Origin: Artocarpus heterophyllus
Taxonomy: Eukaryota; Streptophyta; Magnoliopsida; Rosales; Moraceae
Direction: 5' to 3'
Assembly (NCBI GenBank): GCA_025403435.1
Contig: CM046350.1
Coordinates: forward strand, 23,375,661-23,439,660
DNA length: 64,000 nucleotides
Shown: piece after piece, positions 1 to 60,260 of the stretch
How positions within the stretch are numbered: the first letter of the stretch is position 1
Layout: each line of letters starts with the position of its first letter
Program-made: the position numbers and the translations under genes
The notes under the pieces: generated by a model
Told to the model about the DNA's origin: nothing
Databases searched by the model: none
The model's input: the letters and a program-made list of their open reading frames with translations, nothing else

Positions 1-59
1 ACATCTTATTTTAGTTCTTAATCTTTTAGTTTATTCTAGTTTTAATCATTTTGTTAGTC

Positions 60-533
60 ATGTATTAAATATTTGACCAAAAACTCTTAAATTGCCCCCA
101 CTTATTTTTTTTGGTAGAAAAGGCTTCAAATTGTCCCATATAGTTCCTTAATATGTTATTTTGTTTTATTTTCAGTCTCTTAATTAGTTAGGTGTTATCA
201 AGGATTAAAACCTAAAATAATAAACCAAATATAATAATTTTGATGTTTGTAACTAACACTAAAACAATTTCATTGCATTGTTAGTCATCACAATTGCATT
301 ATTCAATTGACTAACAATGCACTTAAATTGTTTTAGTGTTAATTACATTCATCAGACTCATGGAGAGACAAAAAATTACTAGTTAAATTGTTTATACTTT
401 GCTTCTCCCTTTACATTTTTTTAGTTTTTGTCCCTCATAATTACTAGTTAATGGAGAGACAAAAAATAAAATAAAATAATAAATTAGGGATCAAAGTAGA
501 ATATTTTAAGAGTTTTTTATCAAATATTTAAAT
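60..533. repeat. MITE-like element with inverted arms and a central hairpin
   Basis: A segment near 66-91 is repeated as its reverse complement near 508-533 with only a couple of mismatches (arm core TTAAATATTTGA). In the middle, 254-287 and 308-342 form a second, almost perfect stem of about 34 bp with a loop of about 20 bp. Foldback structure without coding capacity is typical of a non-autonomous DNA transposon. The family and target duplication were not determined. Confidence 0.45.
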
Positions 534-2090
534 AAGTTATTTAAACAATATACATTCGGTATTTGATTTCAAGAATGTATACCTTGAACTTAGATTTAAT
601 ATATAAATTTATATCTTTTTACGACTAATCTTCAATTTTAACATAAAAAATTACCTAAAATATTCTCAAATTGAAAAATAAGAATTTTAAAAACTTAAAA
701 AGACTTTATACTAAGATTTTTTTATTTCAAAAATGTATAAAAAACCCTCAAAAATTGGTTTTTATGTGTTTTTTTTTTGTTTTCTTTTTTTTTTGAAAGT
801 TTTAATTCTTTTATTTTACTTACGAATAATTTGGTCATTTTAAAAAGTCAAAATCAGCTACTGCTTATGTTCGTAGGCGGGTTGAGTAGTTTTTTTTCCA
901 AACTACTGGCTAAACCAAAAATAAATTTTATTTTTGGGAGGTTTAATATTTTTTTTTTAGAAAACCAAACCAAACCAAACCAAATCGCTTATAAGCGGTT
1001 TGTGCTTAAGATTAATTTTTTTTAATATGTAATAAAAATTATAAAATGTTTAAAAGTTTACTCTTTAAAATTTTAATATAAACTAAAAACCAAACTAAAA
1101 AGTCACAATAACATGAATTAAAGTTTACCAATAATCAAACTAAAAAATAGAAAATACAACTAAATAACATAAGACAACATAAATAAATTTTAAACTTGAA
1201 TTAAAGTTTTCCATTAGTGTCGATAAAACCTCACCACGTACTAATATCCTTAATTGAGACCGTGGTGAGTTGGCTGATGGTGGAGAGAGACGACGTGACA
1301 GTGACGGCACGTCGAGTAGCCTAACGGCAGTGTAGAGAGAAGACATTGGTAGCTGGATGAGGAGGCTATGGTTGCATTTCATGAGTTACTCTTAGTTGTA
1401 TACGTTGGTTCTTCAATTTGATTTTATTTTTTGGATGCTGATGGTGAGTGATTAGAAGAAGTGTAATTATAAAGGTAGAAAGATGCATCTTATATGGGTA
1501 GAACCATTTGTAATGACCAATGAAAAAATAAAAAAAAATTAAAATTTCTAAAAAAAATATTTTAAAAATAAAAATTATATAATATGGCGGTTATGGCGGT
1601 TGAGTGAGCGCTTTGGCGAGTGGCTTGGGTGGACGGTTTAGGTGGATGATTTTGGCGGTTTGGAAGTTCAAACTACTAACCGAATCACCTAAAAGATTTC
1701 TATAAAAAGCCACTCAAACAGTCCAAAATTAAACAAAAACCACTGGTTTAATTCAGTTTGGTTTAGATTGGATGAACTAAGTAGATTAGCGGCGTTTTTT
1801 AACACACCTAGATAAAATATATTTGATGAGATAAAAAACTAAATGTGTAGTTCTTAAATTAACCTAAAAGTGAAGGAATAAATAGTTAAATATTCTACCT
1901 AAATATTTAGCTAACGAATGGACTAAATGTAAAACAAAATGGTAGATTAGGGACTGTATGTGAGATTAATATGGGGTTGTTTTTTTTGGAATATTTTGGG
2001 TATTTAATAGATTCAAATTTAAATTTGAGTATCAAGAATCATTTGGATATGTGTTTGTTTCTCTCAAAATCCAAATCCGTATCAAGAATC

Positions 2091-2513
2091 CAAGTTTTCA
2101 AAGTTCTACTCCCCTAAATTTTTGATAGTCGGATATCTCTGCTACAGTAAAAACTAAAATTCTCTCTCCTATATTTGAGGAAAAAAAATCATAACTTCTT
2201 CATTTGATATCTAATTGAGATGATTCTTTTTTCATTATGTTCTTAATGAAGAGAGGAATAAATTAAGATTCAAATTGTATATTTTTTTAGGACCATTAAC
2301 ATTAAGATTTTATTAGATTTGTTAATAAATCAAAAACTATTTTCACTACCTCTTAAAACAAAAATTTTAATTTTATTCCATACTCAGATTAAAACTTAAA
2401 TGCACATCCAGACGTCAATTCGGATAACAATTCAAATTACAAACTCAAATCTTAATTCAAATCATACTAACTCAGATCAAATCACTAATTCGAATCTATT
2501 TATCAAACAGACC
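2091..2513 (+). repeat. Dispersed repeat, copy A
   Basis: About 400 bp that reappears as an imperfect reverse complement at 57500-57904, beyond gene 2. Matching blocks include AAAGTTCTACTC, ATTTGATATCT, GAGGAATAAAT, GATTTGTTAA and AATGCACATC, in the same order. No coding capacity is seen. It ends next to a small MITE-like copy, as copy B does. It is probably a non-autonomous transposon family of this genome. Confidence 0.55.
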
Positions 2514-2533
2514 TTATATTTTTTAGACATAAT

Positions 2534-2677
2534 GGGCTGTTTGGTATTATTTTTAAAATAAGTAAAAATATTTTTGTTTTAAAAAATAAAAATTTTATTA
2601 AGAGTGTTTTTAAAATTTTTGTGTTAAAAAATATGTAAAATAATTTTTAAAAATTTTGAGAATAAAACTTAACGGGC
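2534..2677 (+). repeat. Small MITE-like repeat, copy 1 of 3
   Basis: It contains GTTTGGTATTATTTTTAAAAT followed by AGTAAAAATATTTTTGTTTT and AGAGTGTTTTTAAAATTTTT. The same succession is found at 43861-44017 and 57909-58068. The ends (GGGCTGTTTGG and its degenerate inverse) resemble hAT-type MITE termini. It is short and non-coding. Confidence 0.5.
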
Positions 2678-2776
2678 TATAATGTTGCATTTAGGCTGTC
2701 CATTTCTAGCATGTCAAAATCTGGTTTTTCTGAAAAAGGCCCAGGAAAAGAAGGACGTTTTATCAATCATTTCACA

Positions 2777-2788
2777 TTATATAAAAAG
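2777..2788 (+). promoter_or_regulatory. Probable TATA box of ABCC gene 1
   Basis: TTATATAAAAAG is a good TATA box. It lies about 870 bp upstream of the start codon and just before a motif shared with gene 2. The distance to the ATG implies a long leader, probably with an intron. The transcription start is inferred, not seen. Confidence 0.45.
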
Positions 2789-2792
2789 CTCA

Positions 2793-2807
2793 CCGTAAGC
2801 GGTGACG
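2793..2807 (+). promoter_or_regulatory. Leader/promoter motif shared by both ABCC genes (copy 1)
   Basis: CCGTAAGCGGTGACG lies directly after the TATA box. A near-identical block occurs upstream of gene 2 (24185-24198) and once more in the intergenic space (22062-22076). It contains TGACG, the core bound by plant TGA-type bZIP factors. Whether it acts as DNA or as leader RNA is not decided by the sequence. Confidence 0.4.
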
Positions 2808-3548
2808 CAAGACATCATTTTTCCTGTTTTATTTACGAATGAGACGATTTTTGACAACTCTCTCTCTCTCACCCTCCATTGGAGTTTAACGCACTTTGTA
2901 AGAATCGATTCCATTCCTTCCATATATTTTATTGTTACTAATTTTTCGTTCCTTTTTCATTTTTTTACAACATTTTTCAAGCACTTCTTTCCCAGGAAAT
3001 ATTTCTTTCCTTGTTTTTCCGGTCCTCTTTCGACACCTTAATGTAATTTTCCTAAAAAGTAGAGGAAACTTTTGCCCAGAAATTTTGTTGGAGTAAGAGT
3101 AAATTTTTTTTTTCTTTTGGATCTTTTATTTTAATGATAAGGCCTCAGAAATGTGTGGTTTCTTACTAATTACTTTTGAAGAAAGATTTTGTTTTTGGCA
3201 AAAATTTCTATTAAGTTTTCTTTTTTCTCCAGAAAGACTACAGTATAAATTGTCTCAGACGCTTTGAGAGTTGAGAATACTTTTATCTGGGATAATATTC
3301 TTTTTTCCTTCGTTTTTGAGGGAGAAAGTGGACGTTGAATCAACTTTTATATTTTAACTTATTCCATTTTCTTGCCCAGAAAGCCAAGAGAAAGTGAGGA
3401 TTTGTAGGATTAAAAAATTATTGGGCTCATATGACTTTTGAAAATCTTGTTTCTTTGGGGAAAAAAATATTAAAAAAGGGAATATTTTATAGCTGTTTTT
3501 CTTGAATGGCTGGTATCTTTTTTTACTTGAGGTTAAATAGGGTTGGTT

Positions 3549-3600
3549 GTATTGCAGGATTAGCCCAGGAGATTATGTGCTTTAAGTGAAGAATTTTTCT

Positions 3601-3637
<37 letters not shown>

Positions 3638-3657
3638 GAAAACTGAAGACTGAAGAA
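3549..3657 (+). other. Probable last 5' UTR segment of gene 1 with a (GA)n tract
   Basis: A good splice acceptor (TTGTATTGCAG, ending at about 3557) precedes a leader that carries an uninterrupted GA repeat at about 3604-3634 and then the ATG at 3658. Gene 2 has a similar acceptor about 100 bp before its ATG (TTCTTATTGCAG, ending at about 24789). A 5' UTR intron in both genes is therefore likely. The donor site was not identified. Confidence 0.4.
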
Positions 3658-21007
<17,350 letters not shown>

Positions 21008-21460
21008 AAGATTGTGTACTGATTTTGATTCCATTGCAAGCTCTGTAGCAGCCTCCTTGATCCTTGTATCCATTATCCTCTCTTCTACGTAATCGCTTTT
21101 GTTTTTTCGTGGGGTTATCCCAAAACCATCTTTAATCCTGTCGATTTCATCTTGGGTCCTTGGATTTGATGCCTGCATTAGGTCTTTTTGTTGTATTAAC
21201 GTGCCAATGTTGCAGTATAGATTTTGTATTTAGGTTTTAAAACTTGTCGAGTGCAGGCTTCTTAATAATGAGGCATAAGCCGCATGGCTTCCTCTGTATG
21301 TGACCTGCAAATTAGCTGGGACCAGAAAGTCGTTTGTTTCTATATTTTTTTTGCTTTGTTGTTTTTTCCCCTGTTTCTTCCCTGTATTTCCTGGTAGGAG
21401 TTAATATCTGCAGCTCCATTTTCCTGTTCCATAAAATTAACTATAATAAAGATTTCCAAA
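21008..21460 (+). promoter_or_regulatory. 3' UTR and probable poly(A) region of gene 1
   Basis: T-rich sequence after the stop codon. AATAAA at 21445-21450 lies shortly before an A run. This is a plausible cleavage region, though plant poly(A) signals are loose. Confidence 0.35.
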
Positions 21461-22029
21461 AAAAAAAAAAATTAGCTACAAAAAAACTAAAAAATTAACT
21501 ATAAAAAATAGCAAAAAGTCTCACATATTATATATTCTTAACTTAAAACGTACGTTACAATTGAAGTTTTAAACAGAAACTAAATATAAAATTTTCATCT
21601 ATTTTAAATTTGTCACTTGCTTTCAAAACATTCCCCTCGAAATTATTATACTTTCTAGTAAAAAGGTTCATAATGTTATGGTATATTTTGTTGACAAGGT
21701 GAAAACACAGTTCAGGATAATTCATCTGCAATAACGTTAAATATGACACCACATGTCACTATTTATATAATAATTTATCGGTTAGCATTTATACAGAAAG
21801 ATATTAAAAAAAATAACAATTAATGCATATACGTTTATTGCTCCGTTCTTCATCTATAAGAAGCAATATCATTCACATTTACGAATTTTCACGAATTCAT
21901 CAAGTCGTTTACCTTCCATCTAATTTTAGTCTCAACTTGATTGAAGTTCAAAATCACACGCAAATCGGAAGTTAACTTTCCAAGCAAAAAAAAAAAAAAA
22001 ATGTTGTGAGTGCCAAAACACTTGTTTTT

Positions 22030-22550
22030 GTAATATCTTGTTCGTCTGATATGGAAAGCTTCCGTAAGCCGTGACGTTGGCAATGCTTTTTGAATAGTTT
22101 CCTTTTTGTTATTTTATTCGTCGTATTCATTTGTTCACCACAAAACCCTCTTCCTAACTATAATTCGCACTATCCATGCATATTATATAAGATGAGATTA
22201 TTATTATTGTTATTATGCTACTTCGTATGTAAGGGTATGAAATCTTTTGCCTTGCCTTAATTCTTTCCTAATTTTTGAAGTTGAAAGAATAACAATAACC
22301 ACATTTAGATGGCATTGATCCATCTGATCTTTTTATTATTATTATTATTATTATTATTTTATAATTCCCCATATGTTATTCTCGATGATATTTCTGGGGT
22401 TTTTTTTTTTTTTTCCTTTTTTCTTCGTTTGGATGCCAAGAAAATTTAAGGAAAGTGAGGAACTAAAGTGGTGAGTCTTGGACTGTATTGTGTCAGATAG
22501 ATGGTTCACAAAATGGTGGTTTTCAGATATAAAACCATGTTCCGCACATG
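22030..22550 (+). promoter_or_regulatory. Orphan copy of the ABCC upstream/leader region
   Basis: It shares ordered blocks with the real gene 2 upstream region (24150-24600): CCGTAAGCCGTGACGTTGGCA against CGTCAGCCGTGACGTTGGCA, a CGCACTATCCATGCAT block against GCGCTATCCACGCATG, TTTTGCCTTG, GGATGCCAAGAAAAT against GAATGCCAAGAAAAT, and GGTTCACAAAA against AGTTCACAAAA. No ABCC coding exon follows. It looks like a duplicated promoter, or the remains of a third tandem copy. Confidence 0.55.
22333..22360 (+). repeat. (ATT)n microsatellite
   Basis: About nine ATT units in a row. Confidence 0.8.
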
Positions 22551-23179
22551 GTTTTCAAATTAGACATGTTGGGTATTTAACATATTGTTTTGTTTTAAAA
22601 TTTAAAATAACAATTAAAAATAATTAAAGTGAAATTAATTTAAAAATACCACAAAATAATTAATTCAAATTCAAACTACATTAAGGCATACTAATTCACT
22701 ATTTTATGTACTAATTATACTAAATTAAATTTTTGGGTGTTACAGCTACATAATCCAAGAGCGGCAAATCAACATAGTTAAAGTTGGAAAATGCTTGTAG
22801 GAAGTAAATATACTGTGGATGGAGCAAGATATAGAAAGGAACAAATAAGCAATGTGGTGTAAAATGTAATTAAGTTAGGTTGGAGGCACTTTATATGTCG
22901 TTTGTATCGTTATTGTTCAAGGCTCTATTTCCCTTGTATGTCAACCAGAGTCCTTTTTTTTTTAATTTTTTTTTCAGTCTTGTTAAGCAAATAATAACAC
23001 TCCATTTAGCCAACTCAACTTCCATTCTCTATCTCTAGTTGCTTTTGTATGTTTCCAACAAATAATAAGCAAACAGAAATGCAATCCTCTCTTTACTATT
23101 TTTCTTAAGTCTTTTTTTTTTTAGCCTTTTCGAAGAAATGTGTACTAGCAATAAATATTTCAAATTTCATGATCAATGT

Positions 23180-23520
23180 TGCACCTTAACTATTTTTTTT
23201 TTTTTGCCTAATGCATTTCAAATTTTTAATTTTTGGTAAAATACACCTTGAATTTTAAAATTATTAACAATTGAGATTCAATGGCCAACAAGCTATTAAA
23301 AAGCATCAACAATTTTTGTCATGAAATTTACATGTGGGTTTTTTTAAGGGTAGAGTTTGTGATTTAAAAAAAAAGTTTAAAGTTTAATATGTAAAAAAGA
23401 GTACTTAACGAAAGCTAAAAGTACCTATCAGACCTAAATTATTAATGATTTTAAAATTTAAGGTGTATTATATTAAGATAAAAAAGTACAAAATACATTG
23501 TGCATAAAGTAAATAAAGTA
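23180..23520. repeat. Foldback, MITE-like element
   Basis: ACACCTTGAATTTTAAAATT near 23244 is mirrored by AATGATTTTAAAATTTAAGG near 23445, and the outer parts (CCTAATGCATTT against AAATACATTGTGCAT) also pair. It is non-coding. The family is unknown. Confidence 0.4.
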
Positions 23521-24184
23521 AATAGTTGAAATTACAACAATACAAATTTACTCTGTCTTTACAAATAACCACGATGATAGATCGACGAACACTTAGATAG
23601 GCTAAAACACTTTTTAAATTATTATTTTTTAAACCATTTCTTAGTTGATGTACCTCGTAGGAGTTTTATCTCTATTCATACGTATCAAATTTACAATGTA
23701 GTTTGCCCATTAGTTTAAACCAATAAAAGTGTAACCTCTTATAAATTATAATATAAAACAAAAATAAACTACTCTTATAACATATAATATAAAACTCTCA
23801 TACGTCATAATATTTTAAAATAATTAGTTTAAACTAATGCTTTCAGATAGCACATCCGATAGAGTAAAACACTTCCCAAACTTTTTTTTTAACTGAGAGT
23901 GTTTTGGTTGATTATATCAGAAACTGGACTTACGGACACATAAATGGACCCAGCAAAATAAATGTTTAGTATTTCATTTCTCTATTCATATCTTCAGATA
24001 CTTTGACTTTTTCAACACATGCATGTCAACAATAATAGAAAGTAAAATAATCGACCACTAGAAAACCGACCAAAAGCATTAAATAGCTTTTCAGTATTAT
24101 CAGACATTCGTGTCATATAACAAAACAAACCAAAAAAAAAAAGCAAAAAAAAATTTGGAGTGTACATCTTTCTCCGTAAGACTT

Positions 24185-24198
24185 CGTCAGCCGTGACG
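24185..24198 (+). promoter_or_regulatory. Leader/promoter motif of gene 2 (copy 3)
   Basis: CGTCAGCCGTGACG, followed by TTGGCA, lies about 700 bp before the ATG. It corresponds to the motif next to the gene 1 TATA box and to the orphan copy at 22062. It includes a TGACG core. Confidence 0.4.
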
Positions 24199-24890
24199 TT
24201 GGCAGGCCTTTCCATTTTTCTCTCTCTTTTGGGTATTACCCGTCTGTTTGTGCAGTTGTAAGTTCAGTTCCTGCCCTTAACCATGTATATATGTATGTTG
24301 CGCTATCCACGCATGTGAGTGTGAGGGTTGTACTGAAAATCCTTTGCCTTGTGCCCCTTTCCTATGGTTGTTGTTGAGCTGAGACAACATCATCATAATC
24401 CACGTTAATGAGAAGGTACATGCTCTGACCTTCTTTTTTTCCTTTGCCGTTGCTTCCATTCATGTGGTTGTCCTTGGTGTTTCTGGCCGTTTTTTCTGTT
24501 TGAATGCCAAGAAAATACGCGGCAAGAAAGTTACTAATACAATTAGTCTATGATTTTGTGTGATGAATAGTTCACAAAACTACCTTTTTTTCCCCCCGGT
24601 TTCTTGGGTACTTGAATTTAACCCAAGTCTTCTCTCTGTTTCCTCTGTTTCTCTGCAACCCAATGTGGAAAGCAAGTTTCTTTCATTATTTAGTTGATAA
24701 AAAAAAAAATCTAAAAAGTGAAAGTGGGTCTCTAAGTTCACTTCCAAGTTTTGTTATAATATTGAGTATTTTAGTTGTTCTTATTGCAGGAACTTGTTTA
24801 GGACACTGTTAATTATACAAAGAAGAGGAGTGTTGGGTGTCTAAATGCGCCTTTGTTAGGGCAAGTCTTTGATTAGAGGACCAGAGAAAT

Positions 24891-55914
<31,024 letters not shown>

Positions 55915-56397
55915 GGACTGCTTTTATTTTCTATTTACTTATTTTTGTTCTCTTTCGTCATTGGATGAAATAAGACTTCCTTAATTCCTTAATGAAGAGG
56001 GAATTGGAAGATAGACATTGCTTGACAAGGACTAACGACTGCCCAACCCTATATGTGATTATCAGCTGACAAAGGGATGCAAAGTTCTCAGATAAGAAAA
56101 ATGCTGAGGTCACTTTTTTCTGTCACTTTTTTTGTCATTATTTTAGTTCTCCTTTTTCCACACGTCATCAAACTTCTCGGCATAATTATAAACCATTATT
56201 TTGCTTTTTAATTACAACCATGCTATTTTATCACTTCTTCTCTGTCACTTTGCTAGCTTTTTTACTTTTGTAAGTTCTCTTCTTTTTCCTCTGATCAAAT
56301 CGCTTTGCAACATCTTCTTTAGGCACTTACACATTGTACGTCACCATATTTAATGCTTTTAACCCGTCATTTATACAATATCCTAATTTATTATTGT

Positions 56398-56433
<36 letters not shown>

Positions 56434-57499
56434 CACACACACACAGGTGTGAATATGTATATAATACTTGGTTTTAACGATTTTTGTTTAATCAATTATG
56501 TATACATACGCTATAATATAACAGTTTTGTTTGTTTAACCTAGTATAAATATATATATTTATAAATTATCATACGTATATGAATATAATGTATAATTTTA
56601 AAATATTCTTTGATTGTTATATATACATTCAAGCAGGAATATACATACCATTTTATATATATGTAGCACTTAATTTTTTTTTATGATGTATACGGTTAGC
56701 TAGCATAAACGTGATATATATTTATGTGTGAGTGTGTGTGTGCTTCTTTTTCTTTATTTTTAAAGTATAAAAGACATACAAAATTCTCTTCTTTTTGTGA
56801 ACACAATAATGGAGTGGCATAGTTGTAATAAGAGAAAAAATAATGATTTATAATTATGTTTTATTTGTATTGAAAAATGAGATGACATATGTCAATATAA
56901 GAACTAAGAGGGAGAAAGAGAGTAACTAAGAGGGTCATCCTAGCATTTCTCATTTACCTCGTCATTATTATTAAATTTTATAAGCAAACTTTTAATATTA
57001 AAATAAGTAAAAGTAAAAATACTCTAATTATCAACGTAAAAAAAGTCAATCTATCAAACAATAGGAATCAAATGTTAAAATTTGTTATATGTTAAACTCT
57101 ACAGCAAATTTACTATAAAATTTAGCATATAGTAAATTTAGTATTAAACATGACATTGCATGAAAAAATAATGTTTAATACTGAAATGCTAAATTTGTTG
57201 TTGGCACATCAATATAGTATTGCATTAGAAATGCTTTTAAATTCGTTGTATTTAGCATTTTGTTCTTATGAGTTGTAAGATTGACTTTTTTACTTTAATA
57301 ATTATAGCATTCTCATTTTTTAATTATTTTAATATTGAAATTTTACTTTTACACGTTTCAAGGTTTGATACTTATGACAAAAGACAAATATAATATTTTA
57401 AATAGCATTATTCATTAGAGTACAAAATAAAATAACACATCAAATATATTATTTTTTACATTTTCTAGTGGCAAATATAAAATTGACATTGACATTTAT
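55915..57499. other. 3' flank of gene 2 and intergenic region
   Basis: The 3' UTR of gene 2 presumably ends within the first few hundred bases. The rest is AT-rich, with a (TA)n/(CA)n microsatellite at about 56398-56446. No gene is recognised. Confidence 0.55.
56398..56446 (+). repeat. (TA)n(CA)n microsatellite
   Basis: A run of TA dinucleotides followed by TGTATATATATA and then six CA units. Confidence 0.8.
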
Positions 57500-57904
57500 G
57501 GGTCCGATTAGTAAACGGGTTCAAATTGTGTTGATCTTGATTATTTTAATTTCAGTTGTCTGATTTGAATTGTTATTCTAATTGAAGTTTGATGTGCATT
57601 TAAAGTGTTAATCTGAATGTGAAATAAAATTAAAATCTGTATTTGGATAGTTAGTGAAAAAAGTTTTTGATTTGTTAACAAATCTAACAAAATATTAATG
57701 TTCATGATATTAAAAAATATGTAATATGGATCTTGATTTATTCCTCTTTTCATTAGGAACGCAATAAAAGAAGAATTGTCTCGATCAGATATCAAATAAA
57801 TAAGTTATAATTTTTTCCCACAAATATAAGAGAGAAAACATGAGATTTTACTATAGCAAACGTCCGAGTCCAAAAAGTTTAAAGAAGAGTAGAACTTTGA
57901 AAAC
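57500..57904 (-). repeat. Dispersed repeat, copy B (inverted relative to copy A)
   Basis: Reverse complement of the repeat at 2091-2513, with the same blocks in reverse order. It lies directly against another MITE-like copy (57909-58068). The two copies flank the ABCC pair in opposite orientation about 55 kb apart. Confidence 0.55.
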
Positions 57905-57908
57905 TTAG

Positions 57909-58068
57909 AGACTTTTTGGTATTATTTTCAAAATAAGTAAAAATGTTTTTGTTTTTAAAAATATGAATTTTTTTAAAACTGTGCTGAGAGTGTTTTTAAA
58001 ATTTTTCCCTCGAAAAACATGCGAAAATATTTCTAAAAATTCTGAGAACGTAAACAAACGGGACCTTA
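57909..58068 (+). repeat. Small MITE-like repeat, copy 3 of 3
   Basis: GACTTTTTGGTATTATTTTC, GCTGAGAGTGTTTTTAAAAT and CGAAAAACATGCGAAAATAT match copy 2 closely. It ends near AACAAACGGGACC, an inverse of the GTTTGG start. Confidence 0.55.
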
Positions 58069-58402
58069 GATTTAAAGAACAAATATTTACCCAAAAGATG
58101 TTTTAAACTCAAAATCTAAAAAATTATCCTAATATCTCAAACAAACGGGCCTATTCCACGATGGTCTAAGGACTAATCTTTTCAAAGGATAGTGAGGTTG
58201 TGCCACATCTGCCCTTCTTTTCAAGGATACGTCACTGGCCCACAAGGGCCGGCTTCTAAGCTCACCTCAATAATGCAGCTGATAATTTCTCAACAAGCAT
58301 TAATAATGTGATTATAACCATTATCAGTTTAATAAAGTTCCCCAGCAGAAAGAATAAGGCCCCTCCAGTGATCTTTCAATCTTGGCCTGAATATACATAT
58401 AT

Positions 58403-58782
58403 ATGGCGCCAAAAGCAGCAACAGCCCTAGCCGTGTTCTGGTGGTGGTTGTGGCAGATTGCAAGACCAGTAGGGGCTGACCCGCAGACAAGACTCTTGAA
58501 CCAAGGATGCAGCCAATACAATTCCACGGACATGTCCGACTTCTACGCCAATCGGAACGCCACATTCTCCGACCTCAGGGCGCAGCTCGGTGGCGGCGGT
58601 GGGAAGCACTTCGCCACTGCACAGCAGGTGGGGGGCTCCGATCCCGTTTACGCCATGGCGCAGTGCCGGAACTACCTCTCCACGGCCGACTGCGTCGCTT
58701 GCTTCGATGCGGCGGAGAAACAAATACTTAACTGCTCCGCCGCCAACGGGGCCCGTGTCATCTACGATGGCTGCTTCCTCAG
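58403..58782 (+). CDS. First exon of a cysteine-rich receptor-like kinase (DUF26/Gnk2 domain), partial
   Basis: The ATG at 58403 opens a signal peptide (about residues 1-25, hydrophobic VFWWWLW core). A Gnk2-homologous (DUF26, stress-antifungal) domain follows, with C88-X8-C97-X2-C100 plus Cys36, Cys111 and Cys124. The exon ends after DGCFLR at a good donor (AG then GTACAA, 58783). Such domains form the extracellular part of CRK kinases and of secreted or plasmodesmal DUF26 proteins. The exon is GC-rich against its AT-rich surroundings. No second DUF26, membrane segment or kinase exon is seen in the remaining 5.2 kb, which is transposon-rich. The gene either has a very large intron continuing past the window or is an orphan exon. 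Confidence 0.75.
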
Positions 58783-60260
58783 GTACAACCTGATCTTGAA
58801 CACTTTTTTATTGTTTATTTTTTTAATTAACTTGACTTTTGAGAGTTATGTTAGCCTATTAGGTAGGGTATGTAGTCATCGTTTTTTAATTGTTTGATTC
58901 TTATTGGCTTTATCTTGAAGGATCAATCGTGCGTTTAATCTAATCTAATTTATAAAAGTGGAGTCTACCTTTGTAAGGTCTAATAAAGGACATTCACTAA
59001 ATTACCATCAGTCACACTCACACCTTTCAAAATTAATAATTTTACATAGAATAAATGTTATATTACATCCTCTACTATACATCTTTTATTTTTTTTCCTA
59101 CTATACAAAAGAGGTTGAGTTTCGCGTAGTGTTTTTAGAGTATTTAAAACCCAAAATATTTTATTGTTTCTTTTTTTAAAATGGTTTTTTTTTTTTTCAT
59201 TTTACAATCAAAACGTTTTTAAGGTTTTCTGAGACGTTTTTTTCCTTTTAGGCTTTCGAAACATCTTTTTCCCCTCTTAAGAAAATTTTTTTTTTCACTT
59301 TTAATTTTTTTGTTAACATGTTTAATACGCTTCACATGTCTATTTTAACTAGCATATATTAAAAATAAATTTTTGGGATATACGTATATTTGTGTGTTAT
59401 GATCGATTATTGTGATATAAATACGCTGATTTTTAAATAATTCTAAATAGTTGTTTCTGAATTTGAATAAAATACGTAGCATTGTTTATGTTAATCTGGC
59501 TGGGTTACAATTAGACATACGGTGGACCTCAGTGGCACTTCAATTGGGATCTTCCTATGTGTGTGCATATATTTGTATGGTTACCATTTTTTTAACCATT
59601 ATAGTTACCCACTAAATTATAGAAAACATAATTATAATTCAAGGCATAGTATATGTATTTTAACTATCTAATTTGTTACAACTGTCTAATTTTAAGGTGT
59701 TTAGTATTGTCAGTTTTAATTAAAACTTTTGATCGCTATAATGTAAAGCCCTCACATGCTACAATATAAAGTAAAAAAAATTAAAAAACAATGTAATGTT
59801 CTCATATTCTACTGTGTTTTTAACCGAAATTAATTCAAAGTATTAGTTTAAGTCATTACTCTCAAACACCTATTTATATCACATTATTAAAAAAGCGATA
59901 TTGGCTCATACGTATATTAGAATAACCATTAAATTACACCCATATATATATAGTTTCACACATATCTGCCACTAATTTCACATTTATTTTGGTAAGTTGA
60001 TACAAAATTTTCTCGCTTCAAATTAAAAAAAAAAAAATGTACCATGTGCTGCGTGTATGTACCGATTATCTAGACTTAGTGTAACGGTCCTTGACCGTTG
60101 TTTCAAATGCCACCAGAGGCTTTATAGAATTTGCTAAAGTCTAGTCACGCGGCACCAGATATTTTTAAAGGAGTCCAAGTTAGACAGCGACGTTTTATCA
60201 AGTAAAACCAAGAGAATTTAACAAAACTGGTGATGGATAACCATTGATCGGTTGACTTTT
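58783..60260. other. AT-rich stretch after the CRK exon
   Basis: No coding exon was recognised. A short foldback with AGGTGTTTAG and CTCAAACACCT ends (about 59695-59873) may be a MITE. A T-rich run lies at 59160-59320. Confidence 0.45.

Larger units (their letters stand above)
1..2700. other. Upstream intergenic region, repeat-rich, no gene seen
   Basis: AT-rich DNA with no convincing gene. It holds an inverted-repeat element (about 60-533), an area rich in short AACCAAACC-type and GGCGGTT-type repeats (860-1000 and 1580-1800), a dispersed repeat (2091-2513) and a small MITE-like copy (2534-2677). The short open frames here are low-complexity and match no protein family I know. Confidence 0.6.
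21470..24150. other. Intergenic region between the two ABCC genes
   Basis: AT-rich, with no gene recognised. It contains a stray copy of the gene 2 upstream region (about 22030-22550), an (ATT)n microsatellite near 22333-22360, and a foldback element (about 23180-23520). Confidence 0.6.

Noticed and set aside
1140..1382. 80-codon minus-strand open frame upstream of gene 1
   Set aside because: No known family, and it lies in repeat-rich DNA without promoter signals.
58427..58731. Alternative long frames on both strands over the CRK exon
   Set aside because: They are by-products of local GC richness. Only the frame from 58403 gives a signal peptide and the DUF26 cysteine pattern.
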